DNA from: Actinoplanes missouriensis 431
Lineage (GTDB): Bacteria > Actinomycetota > Actinomycetes > Mycobacteriales > Micromonosporaceae
Direction: 5' to 3'
Length of the DNA: 64,000 bases
NCBI RefSeq assembly: GCF_000284295.1
Contig: NC_017093.1
Location: forward strand, 186,001 to 250,000
The position numbers and the translations under genes were made by a program. The notes under the pieces were generated by a model. The model saw only the letters and a program-made list of their open reading frames with translations, made no database searches and had not been told where the DNA came from. Below are positions 46,756-57,819 of this stretch, piece by piece (the first letter of the stretch is position 1; each line of letters starts with the position of its first letter).

Positions 46756-46964
46756 TCCGTGAGCTAGCGTTTTCATCAGACCGCGTCTCAGCGAAGCCGG
46801 TGCGAAACCGGCGCTGTCCCGCAACTGTGATGCCCGCGACGAGCCGGGCTAGCCAGGTCGCCTGGACGCCGGTCGCGATTCAGCGCTCTCGGGGAGGGGC
46901 GCCTCGCAGACGGCGGCCACGAGCCCCTGTCGGCGAAGCACCACAGCCCGGCCGACAGGAGGAT
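46756..46964 (+). promoter_or_regulatory. cobalamin riboswitch with ribosome-site-sequestering hairpin
   Basis: The conserved core runs from AGCCGGTGCGAAACCGGC (from 46796) through GCTGTCCCGCAACTGTGA (46813-46830) to the B12 box AGCCAGGTCGCCTG (46851-46864), all hallmarks of the AdoCbl riboswitch. Downstream, CCTGTCGGC (46926-46934) pairs with GCCGACAGG (46951-46959), overlapping the Shine-Dalgarno AGGAGG (46957-46962) of the lipoprotein gene. This suggests translational control: bound cobalamin would favour the hairpin and shut off uptake. The outer boundaries are approximate. Confidence 0.92.
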
Positions 46965-46967
46965 TCC

Positions 46968-47897
46968 ATGCAGCGACGACGTCTTCTCACCACCGCGATG
47001 GTGACCACCGCCCTGGCTCTCGCCGGTTGTGCGGGTCAGGACGCGGATGAGCCGGCCGCGACGCCGGCGAGCTCCGCCGCGGGCTTCCCGGTCACGGTCG
47101 GCGCGGTGACCCTGGAGGCCCGGCCCGAGAAGATCGTCTCGTTGAGCCCGACCGCCACGGAGATGCTGTTCGCGATCGGCGCGGGCCCGCAGGTGACGGC
47201 GGTCGACGACCAGTCGAGCTACCCGGCCGACGCCCCGAAATCGGATCTGTCCGGCTTCAAGCCGAACGCCGAGGCGATCGCCGCGAAGGACCCGGACCTG
47301 GTGGTGGTCTCCAACGACACCGAGAACATCGTGGCGCAGCTCGGGAAACTGTCGATCCCGGCGTTCGTCGCGCCGGCCGCGACCACGCTGGAGGACACCT
47401 ACGCCCAGCTCGGTGACCTGGGCGCGCTCACCGGCCACCGGGCCGAGGCGGAGAAGACCGGCGCCGACATGGCGACTCGGATCGACGAGATCGTGAAATC
47501 GGTTCCGGCCCGCAGCCGGCCGCTGAGCTACTTCTACGAGCTCGGACCGGATCTCTACTCGGCCACCTCGAAGACGTTCATCGGATCGATCTTCGCGAAG
47601 TTCGGCATGACCAACGTGGCGGACGCCGCCGACGCGAGCGGCTCGTTCGGCGGGTACCCGCAGCTCACCCAGGAGGCGGTGGTCAAGGCGAACCCGGACA
47701 TGATCTTCCTGGCCGACAGCAAGTGCTGCCAGCAGTCCGCCGCGACGGTGACGGCGCGCAGTGGCTGGTCCACGGTGACCGCGGTGGAGAAGGGCCAGAT
47801 CTACGCGCTCGACGACGACATCGCGTCGCGCTGGGGTCCGCGGACCCCCGACCTGGTCCAGGCCGTCGCCGACGCGGTGGGCAAGGTCCCCGCGTGA
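46968..47897 (+). CDS. btuF: cobalamin ABC transporter substrate-binding lipoprotein
   Basis: The 309-residue protein has a lipobox (LALAGC) and a BtuF/FecB-type periplasmic binding fold (EKIVSLSPTATEMLFAIGAG, then SFGGYPQLTQEAVVKANPDMIFL). The riboswitch just upstream indicates corrinoids as the ligand rather than siderophores. An internal Cys pair (SKCCQQ) is unusual. AGGAGG before ATG 46968 is the riboswitch-controlled site. The stop overlaps the permease GTG. Confidence 0.93.
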   Translation: MQRRRLLTTAMVTTALALAGCAGQDADEPAATPASSAAGFPVTVGAVTLEARPEKIVSLSPTATEMLFAIGAGPQVTAVDDQSSYPADAPKSDLSGFKPNAEAIAAKDPDLVVVSNDTENIVAQLGKLSIPAFVAPAATTLEDTYAQLGDLGALTGHRAEAEKTGADMATRIDEIVKSVPARSRPLSYFYELGPDLYSATSKTFIGSIFAKFGMTNVADAADASGSFGGYPQLTQEAVVKANPDMIFLADSKCCQQSAATVTARSGWSTVTAVEKGQIYALDDDIASRWGPRTPDLVQAVADAVGKVPA

Positions 47898-48961
47898 TCG
47901 ATGCCGTGGCCCCGAAGCAGCGGGCCCGCTCTGCCGGGCTCCGGCCGGCATGGCTCGTCGCGGGCGCGCTCGCGGTGCTGGTGGCGACCCTGGCCGGCCT
48001 CGCCTTCGGCTCGGCGTCCCTGCCACCGGGCGGGGTCGCGGCGGAGATGCTCAACCTCATTCCCGGGGTACGGCTGGAGAGTGGCCTCACCGATCGGGAG
48101 GTCGCGATCCTGATGCAGCTGCGGCTGCCCCGGGTGGTGCTGGGCCTGCTGGTCGGCGCGATGCTGGCCCTCTCCGGCGCGGCGTACCAGGGCGCTTTCC
48201 GCAACCCGCTGGCCGACCCGCACCTGCTCGGCGTGGCGGCCGGCGCGGGACTGGGCGTCACGGCGGTGATCGTGCTCGGTGCCGGCAGCACCACGGAGGT
48301 GCCGGTGGGCGTACCCATGGCTGCTTTTGTCGGTGCGGTGACCGCGGTGGCGCTGACCTGGCTGCTGGGCGCGGCCGGCAGCCGGGACCGGACGCCCGCC
48401 GCGTTGATCCTGGCCGGTGTGGCCGTGTCGGCGTTCCTCTCGGCGGCGCAGACGTTCCTGCTGCAGCGGCACGTCGAGTCGCTGCAGGAGGTGTATTCGT
48501 GGCTGCTCGGCCGGCTCGCCACGGCCGGCTGGCACGACGTGCTGGTGATCCTGCCGTACGCGCTGGTGACGGGCGTGATCGTGTTGTCCCGGCGGCGCGA
48601 GCTGGACGTGCTGACGGTCGGTGACGCGGAGGCTGCGAGTCTGGGCCTGCATCCGCAGCGCAGCAGGTACCTGCTGATCATCGCGGCGTCGCTCGGTACC
48701 GCGGCGGCGGTCTCGGTCTCCGGGTTGATCGGTTTCGTCGGGATCATCGTGCCGCACACGATCCGGCTGCTGACCGGCCCGAGTTACCGGTCGCTGCTGC
48801 CGCTCTCGGTACTCTTCGGCGCCGCGTTCCTGACCCTGACCGACCTGCTGGCGCGGACCGTCGCCGGTGACGCCGAGATCCCGATCGGCGTCGTCACGGC
48901 ATTCCTCGGCGCGCCATTCTTCGTCCTGGTGATGCGCACCAGCCGCGCGGTGCCGACATGA
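47894..48961 (+). CDS. btuC: cobalamin ABC transporter permease
   Basis: The 355-residue FecCD-family permease has about ten membrane segments. Typical motifs are LRLPRVVLGLLVGAMLALSGAAYQG (shown in part: LPRVVLGLLVGAMLALSG), NPLADPHLLGVAAGAGLG and FVGIIVPHTIRLLTGP. It forms the membrane channel of the corrinoid importer with the ATPase encoded next. GTG 47894 overlaps the btuF stop. The final codons lie in the first copy of a 33-bp tandem duplication. Confidence 0.94.
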   Translation: MIDAVAPKQRARSAGLRPAWLVAGALAVLVATLAGLAFGSASLPPGGVAAEMLNLIPGVRLESGLTDREVAILMQLRLPRVVLGLLVGAMLALSGAAYQGAFRNPLADPHLLGVAAGAGLGVTAVIVLGAGSTTEVPVGVPMAAFVGAVTAVALTWLLGAAGSRDRTPAALILAGVAVSAFLSAAQTFLLQRHVESLQEVYSWLLGRLATAGWHDVLVILPYALVTGVIVLSRRRELDVLTVGDAEAASLGLHPQRSRYLLIIAASLGTAAAVSVSGLIGFVGIIVPHTIRLLTGPSYRSLLPLSVLFGAAFLTLTDLLARTVAGDAEIPIGVVTAFLGAPFFVLVMRTSRAVPT

Positions 48962-48996
48962 CCGATGCGCACCAGCCGCGCGGTGCCGACATGACC
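48931..48996 (+). repeat. exact 33-bp tandem duplication across the btuC/btuD junction
   Basis: The unit beginning GATGCGCACCAGCCGCGCGG occupies 48931-48963 and again 48964-48996 without a mismatch. It contains the last codons of btuC, its stop and the btuD ATG. The second copy therefore gives btuD an in-frame 11-codon extension and a second ATG (48991). Confidence 0.97.
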
Positions 48997-49812
48997 GACG
49001 CGATCACCGTCGAGGACTTGACGGTACGGCTCGACGGCACGCTGATCGTCGACGGCGTGAGCCTGACCGTCGCCGAGGGTGAATGGGTGACCGTGATCGG
49101 TCCGAACGGCGCCGGCAAGTCGACGGCGTTACGGGCGATCGGCGGCCTGTTGCCGTACACGGGAAAGGTTTTCTGGCATGGGTCTCCGATCGACCGCATG
49201 CATCGGCGGGACCGGGCCAAGGCGATCGCCACGGTGATGCAGTCGCCGGTGGTGCCACCGGCGATGGGCGTCTACGACTATGTGCTGCTCGGGCGTACGC
49301 CGTACATTCCGCCTCTGGGCCGCGAGTCGGCCTCGGACCTGGCCGTCGTCGACGAGGTTCTGGCCGCGCTTGACCTGGAGCCGTTCGCTGGTCGCCGCCT
49401 GGACACGCTCTCCGGTGGGGAGCGGCAGCGGGTCTTCCTGGCGCGGGCGCTCGCCCAGGGCGCCGGCATCCTGCTGCTGGACGAGCCGACCAGCGCGCTC
49501 GACATCGGCCACCAGCAGGAGGTGCTGGAGCTCGTCGACCGGCTGCGCGCCGAGCGGGGGCTGACCGTGCTGGCGACGATGCACGACCTCTCCACCGCCG
49601 GCGAGTACGCGGACCGCATGATCCTGCTGGCCGGTGGACGGGTGGTGGCGGCCGGTCCGCCCGCCGAGGTGCTGACCGAGACGAACCTGGCCGAGCACTA
49701 CCGGGTCCGGGTCCGGGTGATCGCGGGGGAGCGCGGGCCGCTGGTGGTGGCAACCAGACCGCAACCGAACAGCACTCAAAAACCAATTGATCAGACGATA
49801 AGTCCTTTATGA
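48958..49812 (+). CDS. btuD: cobalamin ABC transporter ATP-binding protein
   Basis: The 284-residue ATPase has Walker A GPNGAGKST, signature LSGGERQRVFLARAL, Walker B ILLLDEPTSALD and switch TMHDLS. Two starts are possible: ATG 48958, overlapping the btuC stop, or ATG 48991 in the duplicated copy, which gives the natural N-terminus MTDAITVEDL. The last 15 codons are A+T-rich (about 60%) against a G+C-rich body and hold a FliA-like promoter. The stop overlaps fliQ by four bases. Confidence 0.93.
   Translation: MTDAHQPRGADMTDAITVEDLTVRLDGTLIVDGVSLTVAEGEWVTVIGPNGAGKSTALRAIGGLLPYTGKVFWHGSPIDRMHRRDRAKAIATVMQSPVVPPAMGVYDYVLLGRTPYIPPLGRESASDLAVVDEVLAALDLEPFAGRRLDTLSGGERQRVFLARALAQGAGILLLDEPTSALDIGHQQEVLELVDRLRAERGLTVLATMHDLSTAGEYADRMILLAGGRVVAAGPPAEVLTETNLAEHYRVRVRVIAGERGPLVVATRPQPNSTQKPIDQTISPL
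49775..49801 (+). promoter_or_regulatory. candidate FliA/WhiG-type (sigma-28) promoter for fliQ
   Basis: CTCA (49775-49778), a 15-base spacer and GACGATAA (49794-49801) resemble sigma-28 promoters: GACGATAA matches GCCGATAA at seven of eight bases. From memory, FliA promoters in Actinoplanes read CTCA-N15-17-GCCGAA. The predicted start falls on the fliQ ATG, so a leaderless mRNA is expected. The site lies inside the final btuD codons. Confidence 0.5.
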
Positions 49813-50078
49813 CGGACACGATGGTGGTGGAACTCGCGCTCCAGGCCATGACCATCTCGGCGAAACTGGCAGCGCCGGTACTGCTGACCGCGCTCGGCGT
49901 CGGCTTCGTGATCTCGCTCTTCCAGTCGGTGACCCAGATCCAGGAGGCGACGCTCTCGTTCGTCCCGAAAGCGATCGCGATCGGGGTGGCGCTGCTGCTC
50001 ACCGGCAACTGGATGCTGCGCGAGATGCTGACCTTCACGACACAGCTGTACGAGAAGATCCCGCAGCTCCTGGCGTAG
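49809..50078 (+). CDS. fliQ: flagellar biosynthesis protein FliQ (orphan)
   Basis: The 89-residue protein is a full-length FliQ with two membrane helices (PVLLTALGVGFVISLFQSV and KAIAIGVALLLTGNWMLREM) and the conserved TQIQEATLSFVPK loop. FliQ is part of the FliPQR core of the flagellar type III export gate. No other flagellar gene lies in the window; fliP and fliR are normally adjacent. The ATG overlaps the btuD stop (ATGA). It ends at 50078, four bases from a convergent VOC gene. Confidence 0.94.
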   Translation: MTDTMVVELALQAMTISAKLAAPVLLTALGVGFVISLFQSVTQIQEATLSFVPKAIAIGVALLLTGNWMLREMLTFTTQLYEKIPQLLA

Positions 50079-50082
50079 AGGC

Positions 50083-50847
50083 TCACGGGGCGAGGATCGC
50101 GAAGCTCCCACCCTGCGGATCCGTCAGCAGCGCGTACCGTCCCGCGGAGATCGTCGTGGGCGGGTGCACGATCCGGCCGCCCAGCCGGTACGCGTGCTCG
50201 GCCGCCGCATCGCAGTCGCCCACCGCGAAATAGACCAGCCAGTGCGGTGGCAGGTCGTCGGGCCACCCGTTGCCGACCATCAGCTGGATGCCGGCCACCG
50301 ACTGCCGGTGCTGCTCGCAGAGCACGTAGGGCAGGCCGCCCACCTGGGTGTCCCGGTACTCCCAGCCGAACACCATGCCGTAGAACGCCATCGCCCCGGC
50401 CGCGTCCCGGGTGTTCAGCTCGGTCCAGCTCAGCGCGCCGGGGATGTTGAAGACCTCGGCGCCGCGCATCGTGCCGGCCTCCCAGACGCTGAACGGCGCG
50501 CCGGCCGGGTCCAGGAACGCGGCCATCCGGCCCTGATCCACCACGTCGAACGGCGCGACAAGCACCTTTCCGCCCGCCGCCTCGACCCGGGCCGCCACCG
50601 CGTCGGCGTCCGCGGCGGCGAAATACGTGCTCCAGGCGGTCGGCTGCCCCTCGCCGAAGAGCGGTCCCGCCCCGGCCACCGGCAGGCCGTTGCGCAGAAA
50701 CGTCGTGTAGCCCCCGAAGTCGTCGCCGGAGACGTCAGCGGTCCAGCCGAACATCCCGGTGTAGAAGCGGGTGGCGTCCGCGAGGTCGGCGGTGGCCAGA
50801 TCCACCCAGGTCGGCGCGCCGGGCGACGGAGCGGTCATGTCCCGCAT
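50083..50847 (-). CDS. VOC (glyoxalase/dioxygenase-fold) two-domain protein
   Basis: The 254-residue protein has two VOC modules (about 10-125 and 135-254). The first opens TWVDLATADLADATRFYTGMFGW, shown in part, and the second SWTELNTRDAAGAMAFYGMVFGWE. Both end in DPAGAPFSVWE- or DPQGGSFAIL-like strands. Similar proteins include the hydroxylase-associated and bleomycin-resistance-like families, but the metal site is incomplete and the substrate unknown. ATG 50847 or 50838 could start it. Confidence 0.88.
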   Translation of the reverse strand: MRDMTAPSPGAPTWVDLATADLADATRFYTGMFGWTADVSGDDFGGYTTFLRNGLPVAGAGPLFGEGQPTAWSTYFAAADADAVAARVEAAGGKVLVAPFDVVDQGRMAAFLDPAGAPFSVWEAGTMRGAEVFNIPGALSWTELNTRDAAGAMAFYGMVFGWEYRDTQVGGLPYVLCEQHRQSVAGIQLMVGNGWPDDLPPHWLVYFAVGDCDAAAEHAYRLGGRIVHPPTTISAGRYALLTDPQGGSFAILAP

Positions 50848-50972
50848 AGTCGCATTTCCATACCTTGCCCGGCATGAAAGTGTCGTGGTTCCGGCTCACC
50901 TGAACCCTCGGCGGCGCGGGGTCACCGGCAGCAGGGCGAGTGGTCTGGGCTGGGCGAAACCACTCGCCTGAG

Positions 50973-51833
50973 TCACAGCGCGGCGAGCGTGGCTTTCACC
51001 TGACCGACCGGGTCCGGGCCGAGCGGCCGGAGCACCAGCGTTCCCGCGCCGGCCTCGGCCAGCGCGCGAACCTTGGCCGGGCTCTCCGCCGCCGGGCCGA
51101 TCAGCGCGAACAGCTCGGACGGCTCGACGCCCAGCCACGCCGCCTGAATGCGCACCAGCTCGCCGGTCTCCCGCTCGATCGCCGCCGGGTCGTCGCTGAC
51201 GTGCAGCAACGTGAAGACGACCGCCTCGTGATCGTCCCGCCCGCCGCCGCGGCGGATCAGTTCCAGCGCCTCGGCCACGTCGGCCGGTCCCTTGCCCTCC
51301 GGGATGATCGTGCCGTCCGCGACCCGGCCGGAGAGCTCCAGCGAGCGCGGCCCGACCACACCGGTGACGATGGGCGGCGCCACCGCGGGCGGGTGCACCA
51401 GCTTCACGCCGTCGATGTGCACCTCGCGGCCGTGCAAGGTCACGGTCTCGCCGTCCAGCAGCCCGCGGACCGCGCGGATCGTCTCCTCGAGCAGGGCCAG
51501 CTTCGCCTTCCGCTCGGCGCCGACCTGGCGCATCCAGTCCGAAACGCCGTGACCGAGACCGGCCACCAGGCGGCCGGGGTGGACCCGGGCCAGCATCGCC
51601 AGCTCCATGGCGAGCAGAGCCGGGTTCCGCAGCGGCGCGGGCGCGATGCCGATGCCGACCCGGACGCGGGAGGTGGCGGCGAGGGCGAGCGCCGCGGTGC
51701 TGACCGATCCGGCCCAGCCCAGGTCCTCGACGACCCAGAGGTCGTCGACGCCGATCTCCTCCATCGCGGCGGCGAAGCCGGGCAACTCCTCGGGCGCGCG
51801 GTCGCGGTCGAACATCACTCCGATACGGGGCAT
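50973..51833 (-). CDS. LLM-class (luciferase-like) flavin/F420 oxidoreductase
   Basis: The 286-residue TIM-barrel protein has GFAAAMEEIGVDDLWVVEDL, RVRVGIGIAPAPLRNPALLA, HPGRLVAGLGHGVSDWM and PPIVTGVVGPRSLELSGRVADG, shown in separate pieces. These are typical of bacterial luciferase-like enzymes that often use F420 in actinobacteria. The ATG at 51833 shares a base with the stop of the upstream HelD-type gene (TGATG), so the two are translationally coupled. Confidence 0.9.
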   Translation of the reverse strand: MPRIGVMFDRDRAPEELPGFAAAMEEIGVDDLWVVEDLGWAGSVSTAALALAATSRVRVGIGIAPAPLRNPALLAMELAMLARVHPGRLVAGLGHGVSDWMRQVGAERKAKLALLEETIRAVRGLLDGETVTLHGREVHIDGVKLVHPPAVAPPIVTGVVGPRSLELSGRVADGTIIPEGKGPADVAEALELIRRGGGRDDHEAVVFTLLHVSDDPAAIERETGELVRIQAAWLGVEPSELFALIGPAAESPAKVRALAEAGAGTLVLRPLGPDPVGQVKATLAAL

Positions 51834-53842
51834 CAAGCGATCTTAAGCGGGTCCGGCAACGGTTGGGAGTGCAGAACCGACAGCCTCGTGACGGCGCGGG
51901 TGAGGACCACGTAGAGGCGGTTCAGGCCCTTCGGCTCGGCGGCCACGATGTCGGCGGGCTCGTGGACGATGACATGGTCGTACTCCAGGCCCTTGACCAG
52001 CGTCGCCGGCACCACCATGACGCGCGCCGCCGCCTCGACCTCGTCCGGGCTCGCGTGCTCGACGCCCGCGGCGGTCAGGTGCGCACGCAGCCGGTCCACC
52101 GCGCCGTCAGCGGCGATGACCGCGACTGATCCCTCGTGCGCGAGCGCCGCGGTGACCTCGGCCAGCGTCCGCGCGTCCAGAACCCCGGGCTCCGGCACCG
52201 CGATCACGGCGAGCTCGCCGTCGCGGCGCAGCGACTCCGCCTCCGGCACGTTCACCCCGAGCGCCGGCAGCAGGCGATTCGCCAAGGTCACAACCGCTTC
52301 CGGTACGCGGAAACCAACGGTCAGCGGAACCACCGCGGCGTCCGGTTTCCCCAGGTGACGAAGGATCTCCCGCCAGTCGGTGGTGGCCCACGGCGCGGTG
52401 CCCTGCGCGAGGTCGCCGAGAAGCGTGATCGAGCCGTGCTCGCTGCGGCGGGCGATCACCCGGGCCTGCATGGGGGAGAGATCCTGGGCCTCATCGACGA
52501 CCACGTGACCGAAACTGTTCTCCCGTTCGAGGAGACCCGCGGCCTCGTCGAGCAGGAGCAGGTCGGCCGCCGAGAACTTCGCCGACTTCACCGTCTTCGG
52601 CGGCTTCACCCAGCGGATCGCCTCCTGCTCCTCCTCGGTGAGCAGGTCGCCGGCCGCCGACGGGTCGGTCAGCAGGCCCACCACCAGCGACTCCGGGGTG
52701 ACGGCCGGCCAGGCCGACTCGAGGAACTCGGTGACCGGGGCGATCTTGCTCATCTTGCGGAGCCAGGTCTCGCTCGGTGAGTTGCCGGTGCGGTACTCCG
52801 ACTGGCGTTGCAGCAGGCCCACGACACGGGCCCGGACGCGTTCCCGGCCGACCGCGTACGGCAGGCCCTCGCGGCGCGCCTCGTCGACGATCCGGCGCAG
52901 CGGCTCCACGTCGATCCGCCAGCGGTAGGAACCGTCCGACACCATGATCGGCTCGGTCGGCTTGCGCAGTCGTCCCCACAGGACTCGGTGGAGCACCGCT
53001 GCCATCCGTACGTCATGTTTGACGAACGTGGCCGGCGCCGGGTCGACGGCCTTGACCGGCACCCGGGCGATCAGCTCCTCCAGAGTGGACTGCTGGACCT
53101 CGACCTCGCCCAGCGTCGGCAGCACCGCCGAGATGTAGGAGAGGAACGCCGTGTTCGGCCCGACGATCAGCACACCCGACCGGCGCAACCGTTCCCGGTG
53201 CAGGTAGAGCAGGAACGCGGCCCGGTGCAGGCCGACCGCGGTCTTGCCGGTGCCGGGCGCGCCCTGCACGCAGATCGAGTCGGCCAGCTCGGCCCGGACC
53301 AGTTCGTCCTGCTCCGGCTGGATGGTCGCCACGATGTCCCGCATCGGCCCGACGCGGGGCCGCTCGATCTCGGCGGTCAGGATCCGGCTCGTCGTGCCGA
53401 GCTCCTCGCCGCGGTCCAGGTGCTCGTCCTCGAAGCTGGTCAGATCACCCTTGACGAACCCGAACCGGCGGCGGGTCGCGACACCCTGCGGATCACGCAC
53501 GCTGGCCCGGTAGAAACTGCGCGACAGCGGCGCGCGCCAGTCCAGCACCATCGGCTCACCGGCGTCGTCGGTGACATGCCGCCGTCCCACGTGGTACGCG
53601 GTCTCCTCGATGTCGAGACGGCCGAAGAAGAGCGGCGTCTCCGGATCGTCGGCGAGCTCCTTGACCCGGCGGGCCATGTGCCGGCCCAGCTGCTCGGCGG
53701 TGTAGGCGTCCCCGGCGACCTTGTCACCGGTGGCGAAGAGCGATTGCGCCCGGTCGCGCATGCGGCGCAGCGCGGCCCGGGACTCGACGAGATGGGTACG
53801 TTCGGCGGCGAGTTCACTGTCGAGATCGATGGACACAGTCAT
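51833..53842 (-). CDS. helD: HelD/HelR-type RNA polymerase-associated UvrD-like helicase
   Basis: The 669-residue SF1 protein has an N-terminal coiled coil (about 1-70, ELAAERTHLVESRAALRRM), Walker A QGAPGTGKTAVGL, then VVVDEAQDLSPMQAR and a C-terminal RecA half with VMVVPATLVKGLEYDHVI. This fits HelD class II, which pulls DNA and stalled RNA polymerase apart; HelR members give rifampicin tolerance. I saw no rifampicin-associated element upstream. ATG 53842 is chosen for the family N-terminus; AGGA lies nine bases upstream. It is coupled to the LLM gene downstream. Confidence 0.9.
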   Translation of the reverse strand: MTVSIDLDSELAAERTHLVESRAALRRMRDRAQSLFATGDKVAGDAYTAEQLGRHMARRVKELADDPETPLFFGRLDIEETAYHVGRRHVTDDAGEPMVLDWRAPLSRSFYRASVRDPQGVATRRRFGFVKGDLTSFEDEHLDRGEELGTTSRILTAEIERPRVGPMRDIVATIQPEQDELVRAELADSICVQGAPGTGKTAVGLHRAAFLLYLHRERLRRSGVLIVGPNTAFLSYISAVLPTLGEVEVQQSTLEELIARVPVKAVDPAPATFVKHDVRMAAVLHRVLWGRLRKPTEPIMVSDGSYRWRIDVEPLRRIVDEARREGLPYAVGRERVRARVVGLLQRQSEYRTGNSPSETWLRKMSKIAPVTEFLESAWPAVTPESLVVGLLTDPSAAGDLLTEEEQEAIRWVKPPKTVKSAKFSAADLLLLDEAAGLLERENSFGHVVVDEAQDLSPMQARVIARRSEHGSITLLGDLAQGTAPWATTDWREILRHLGKPDAAVVPLTVGFRVPEAVVTLANRLLPALGVNVPEAESLRRDGELAVIAVPEPGVLDARTLAEVTAALAHEGSVAVIAADGAVDRLRAHLTAAGVEHASPDEVEAAARVMVVPATLVKGLEYDHVIVHEPADIVAAEPKGLNRLYVVLTRAVTRLSVLHSQPLPDPLKIA

Positions 53843-54042
53843 CCCCAGAATCCTCAAGGCTGGCTGCTCGCGTATCCGCAAGGCGGGTGGCCGCCGGCGG
53901 CGCGGGGACGTCCGGTGCGGTGCATGCTCACCACGGCCGTCAAGCGGCCCTCCACGCTACGCGGATTCCCCGGCCTGTCCACCGGATTTCGAGCTCGAGG
54001 TCGCCTCGCCGGGCCGATGTCTTCCTGGCTGAGAATGGGGGG

Positions 54043-54612
54043 ATGGCTGAGCAGGCGAACGTTCGGATCACTGATGCGCGGACCATGCGGGCGCTTGCGC
54101 ATCCGGCCCGGATCGAGATCGTGGAGTACCTGAGTTACACCGGGGCCTCGGTCACCGCCACCGAGTGTGCCGGCCTGGTCGGGCTGTCGCCCAGCGCGAC
54201 CAGTTATCACCTGCGGGAACTCGCCAAGTACGGGCTCGTCGAGCACGCTCCGAGCCAGGGTGACGGGCGCGAGCGGCGGTGGCGCAGCACCGGCTCCAGC
54301 CTGTGGATCGACAGTGACGCCGCGCAGCCGGAGTCGCTGGCGGCGGAGCAGGCGCTCGTCGACCTCTACATGACCCGGGACAAGGATCGGGTACGGGATT
54401 GGATGGCCCGGCAGCCGCAGGATCCGCGGGAGTGGCGGGACGCGAGCGCGCTGATGGGCCAGCAACTGGTCATGACGGCCGAGGAGCTGGCCGAGCTGAA
54501 CAAGAGGATCAGGGCGCTGATGGAGCCGTTCCGGATGCGGGACCGGCAGGCCGAGGCGCCGGAGGGAGCGCGCCGGGTCGTGGTGCAGTACGCGGCGTTC
54601 CCGATGGCATAG
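54043..54612 (+). CDS. ArsR/winged-helix transcriptional regulator
   Basis: The 189-residue protein has an ArsR-like winged helix (TMRALAHPARIEIVEYL, then SATSYHLRELAKYGLVE, wing RERRWRST) and a C-terminal helical part (about 95-170) with no metal-binding CxC motif. It is followed 43 bases later by an MFS exporter gene whose promoter is covered by a 38-bp palindrome, making it the likely repressor. No strong ribosome binding site is seen before ATG 54043. Confidence 0.9.
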   Translation: MAEQANVRITDARTMRALAHPARIEIVEYLSYTGASVTATECAGLVGLSPSATSYHLRELAKYGLVEHAPSQGDGRERRWRSTGSSLWIDSDAAQPESLAAEQALVDLYMTRDKDRVRDWMARQPQDPREWRDASALMGQQLVMTAEELAELNKRIRALMEPFRMRDRQAEAPEGARRVVVQYAAFPMA

Positions 54613-54620
54613 CCGCACCC

Positions 54621-54655
54621 TTGCCCGGATAGTTGTGAAGGAATACTTTCGAAGT

Positions 54656-54669
<14 letters not shown>
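54621..54669 (+). promoter_or_regulatory. MFS promoter and large operator palindrome
   Basis: TTGCCC (54621-54626) and TACTTT (54644-54649) are 17 bases apart, predicting a start at the ATG of 54656 (leaderless). A compound palindrome covers it: GTTGTGAAGGA (54632-54642) with TCCTTCACAAC (54659-54669) outside, and ATACTT (54643-54648) with AAGTAT (54652-54657) inside, centre TCG. It extends through the start codon. Confidence 0.7.
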
Positions 54670-57671
<3,002 letters not shown>

Positions 57672-57761
57672 GGGTTCCCAACTCTAATATCGGATTTCGT
57701 CTATTGACACGACTTGTTACGCCTCGCAGAGTTGAGGGCGTTCCGGGTAGTCTGACAAGCC

Positions 57762-57810
57762 GCCGCGTCCATCGTGGACTCGCCCACGATCGGTCCACGA
57801 TGGACGCGGC
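57762..57810 (-). terminator. 18-bp hairpin terminator after the SWIM/SNF2 pair
   Basis: GCCGCGTCCATCGTGGAC (57762-57779) pairs with GTCCACGATGGACGCGGC (57793-57810) around a 13-base loop that contains another CCACGAT. It lies 10 bases after the SWIM protein stop on the minus strand. No T tract. Confidence 0.75.
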
Positions 57811-57819
57811 CCCGGTCTG

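Noticed and set aside
53843-54042. Rifampicin-associated element expected upstream of a HelR gene
   Set aside because: No GGGGCTTGC-type inverted repeat found in the 200-bp spacer.
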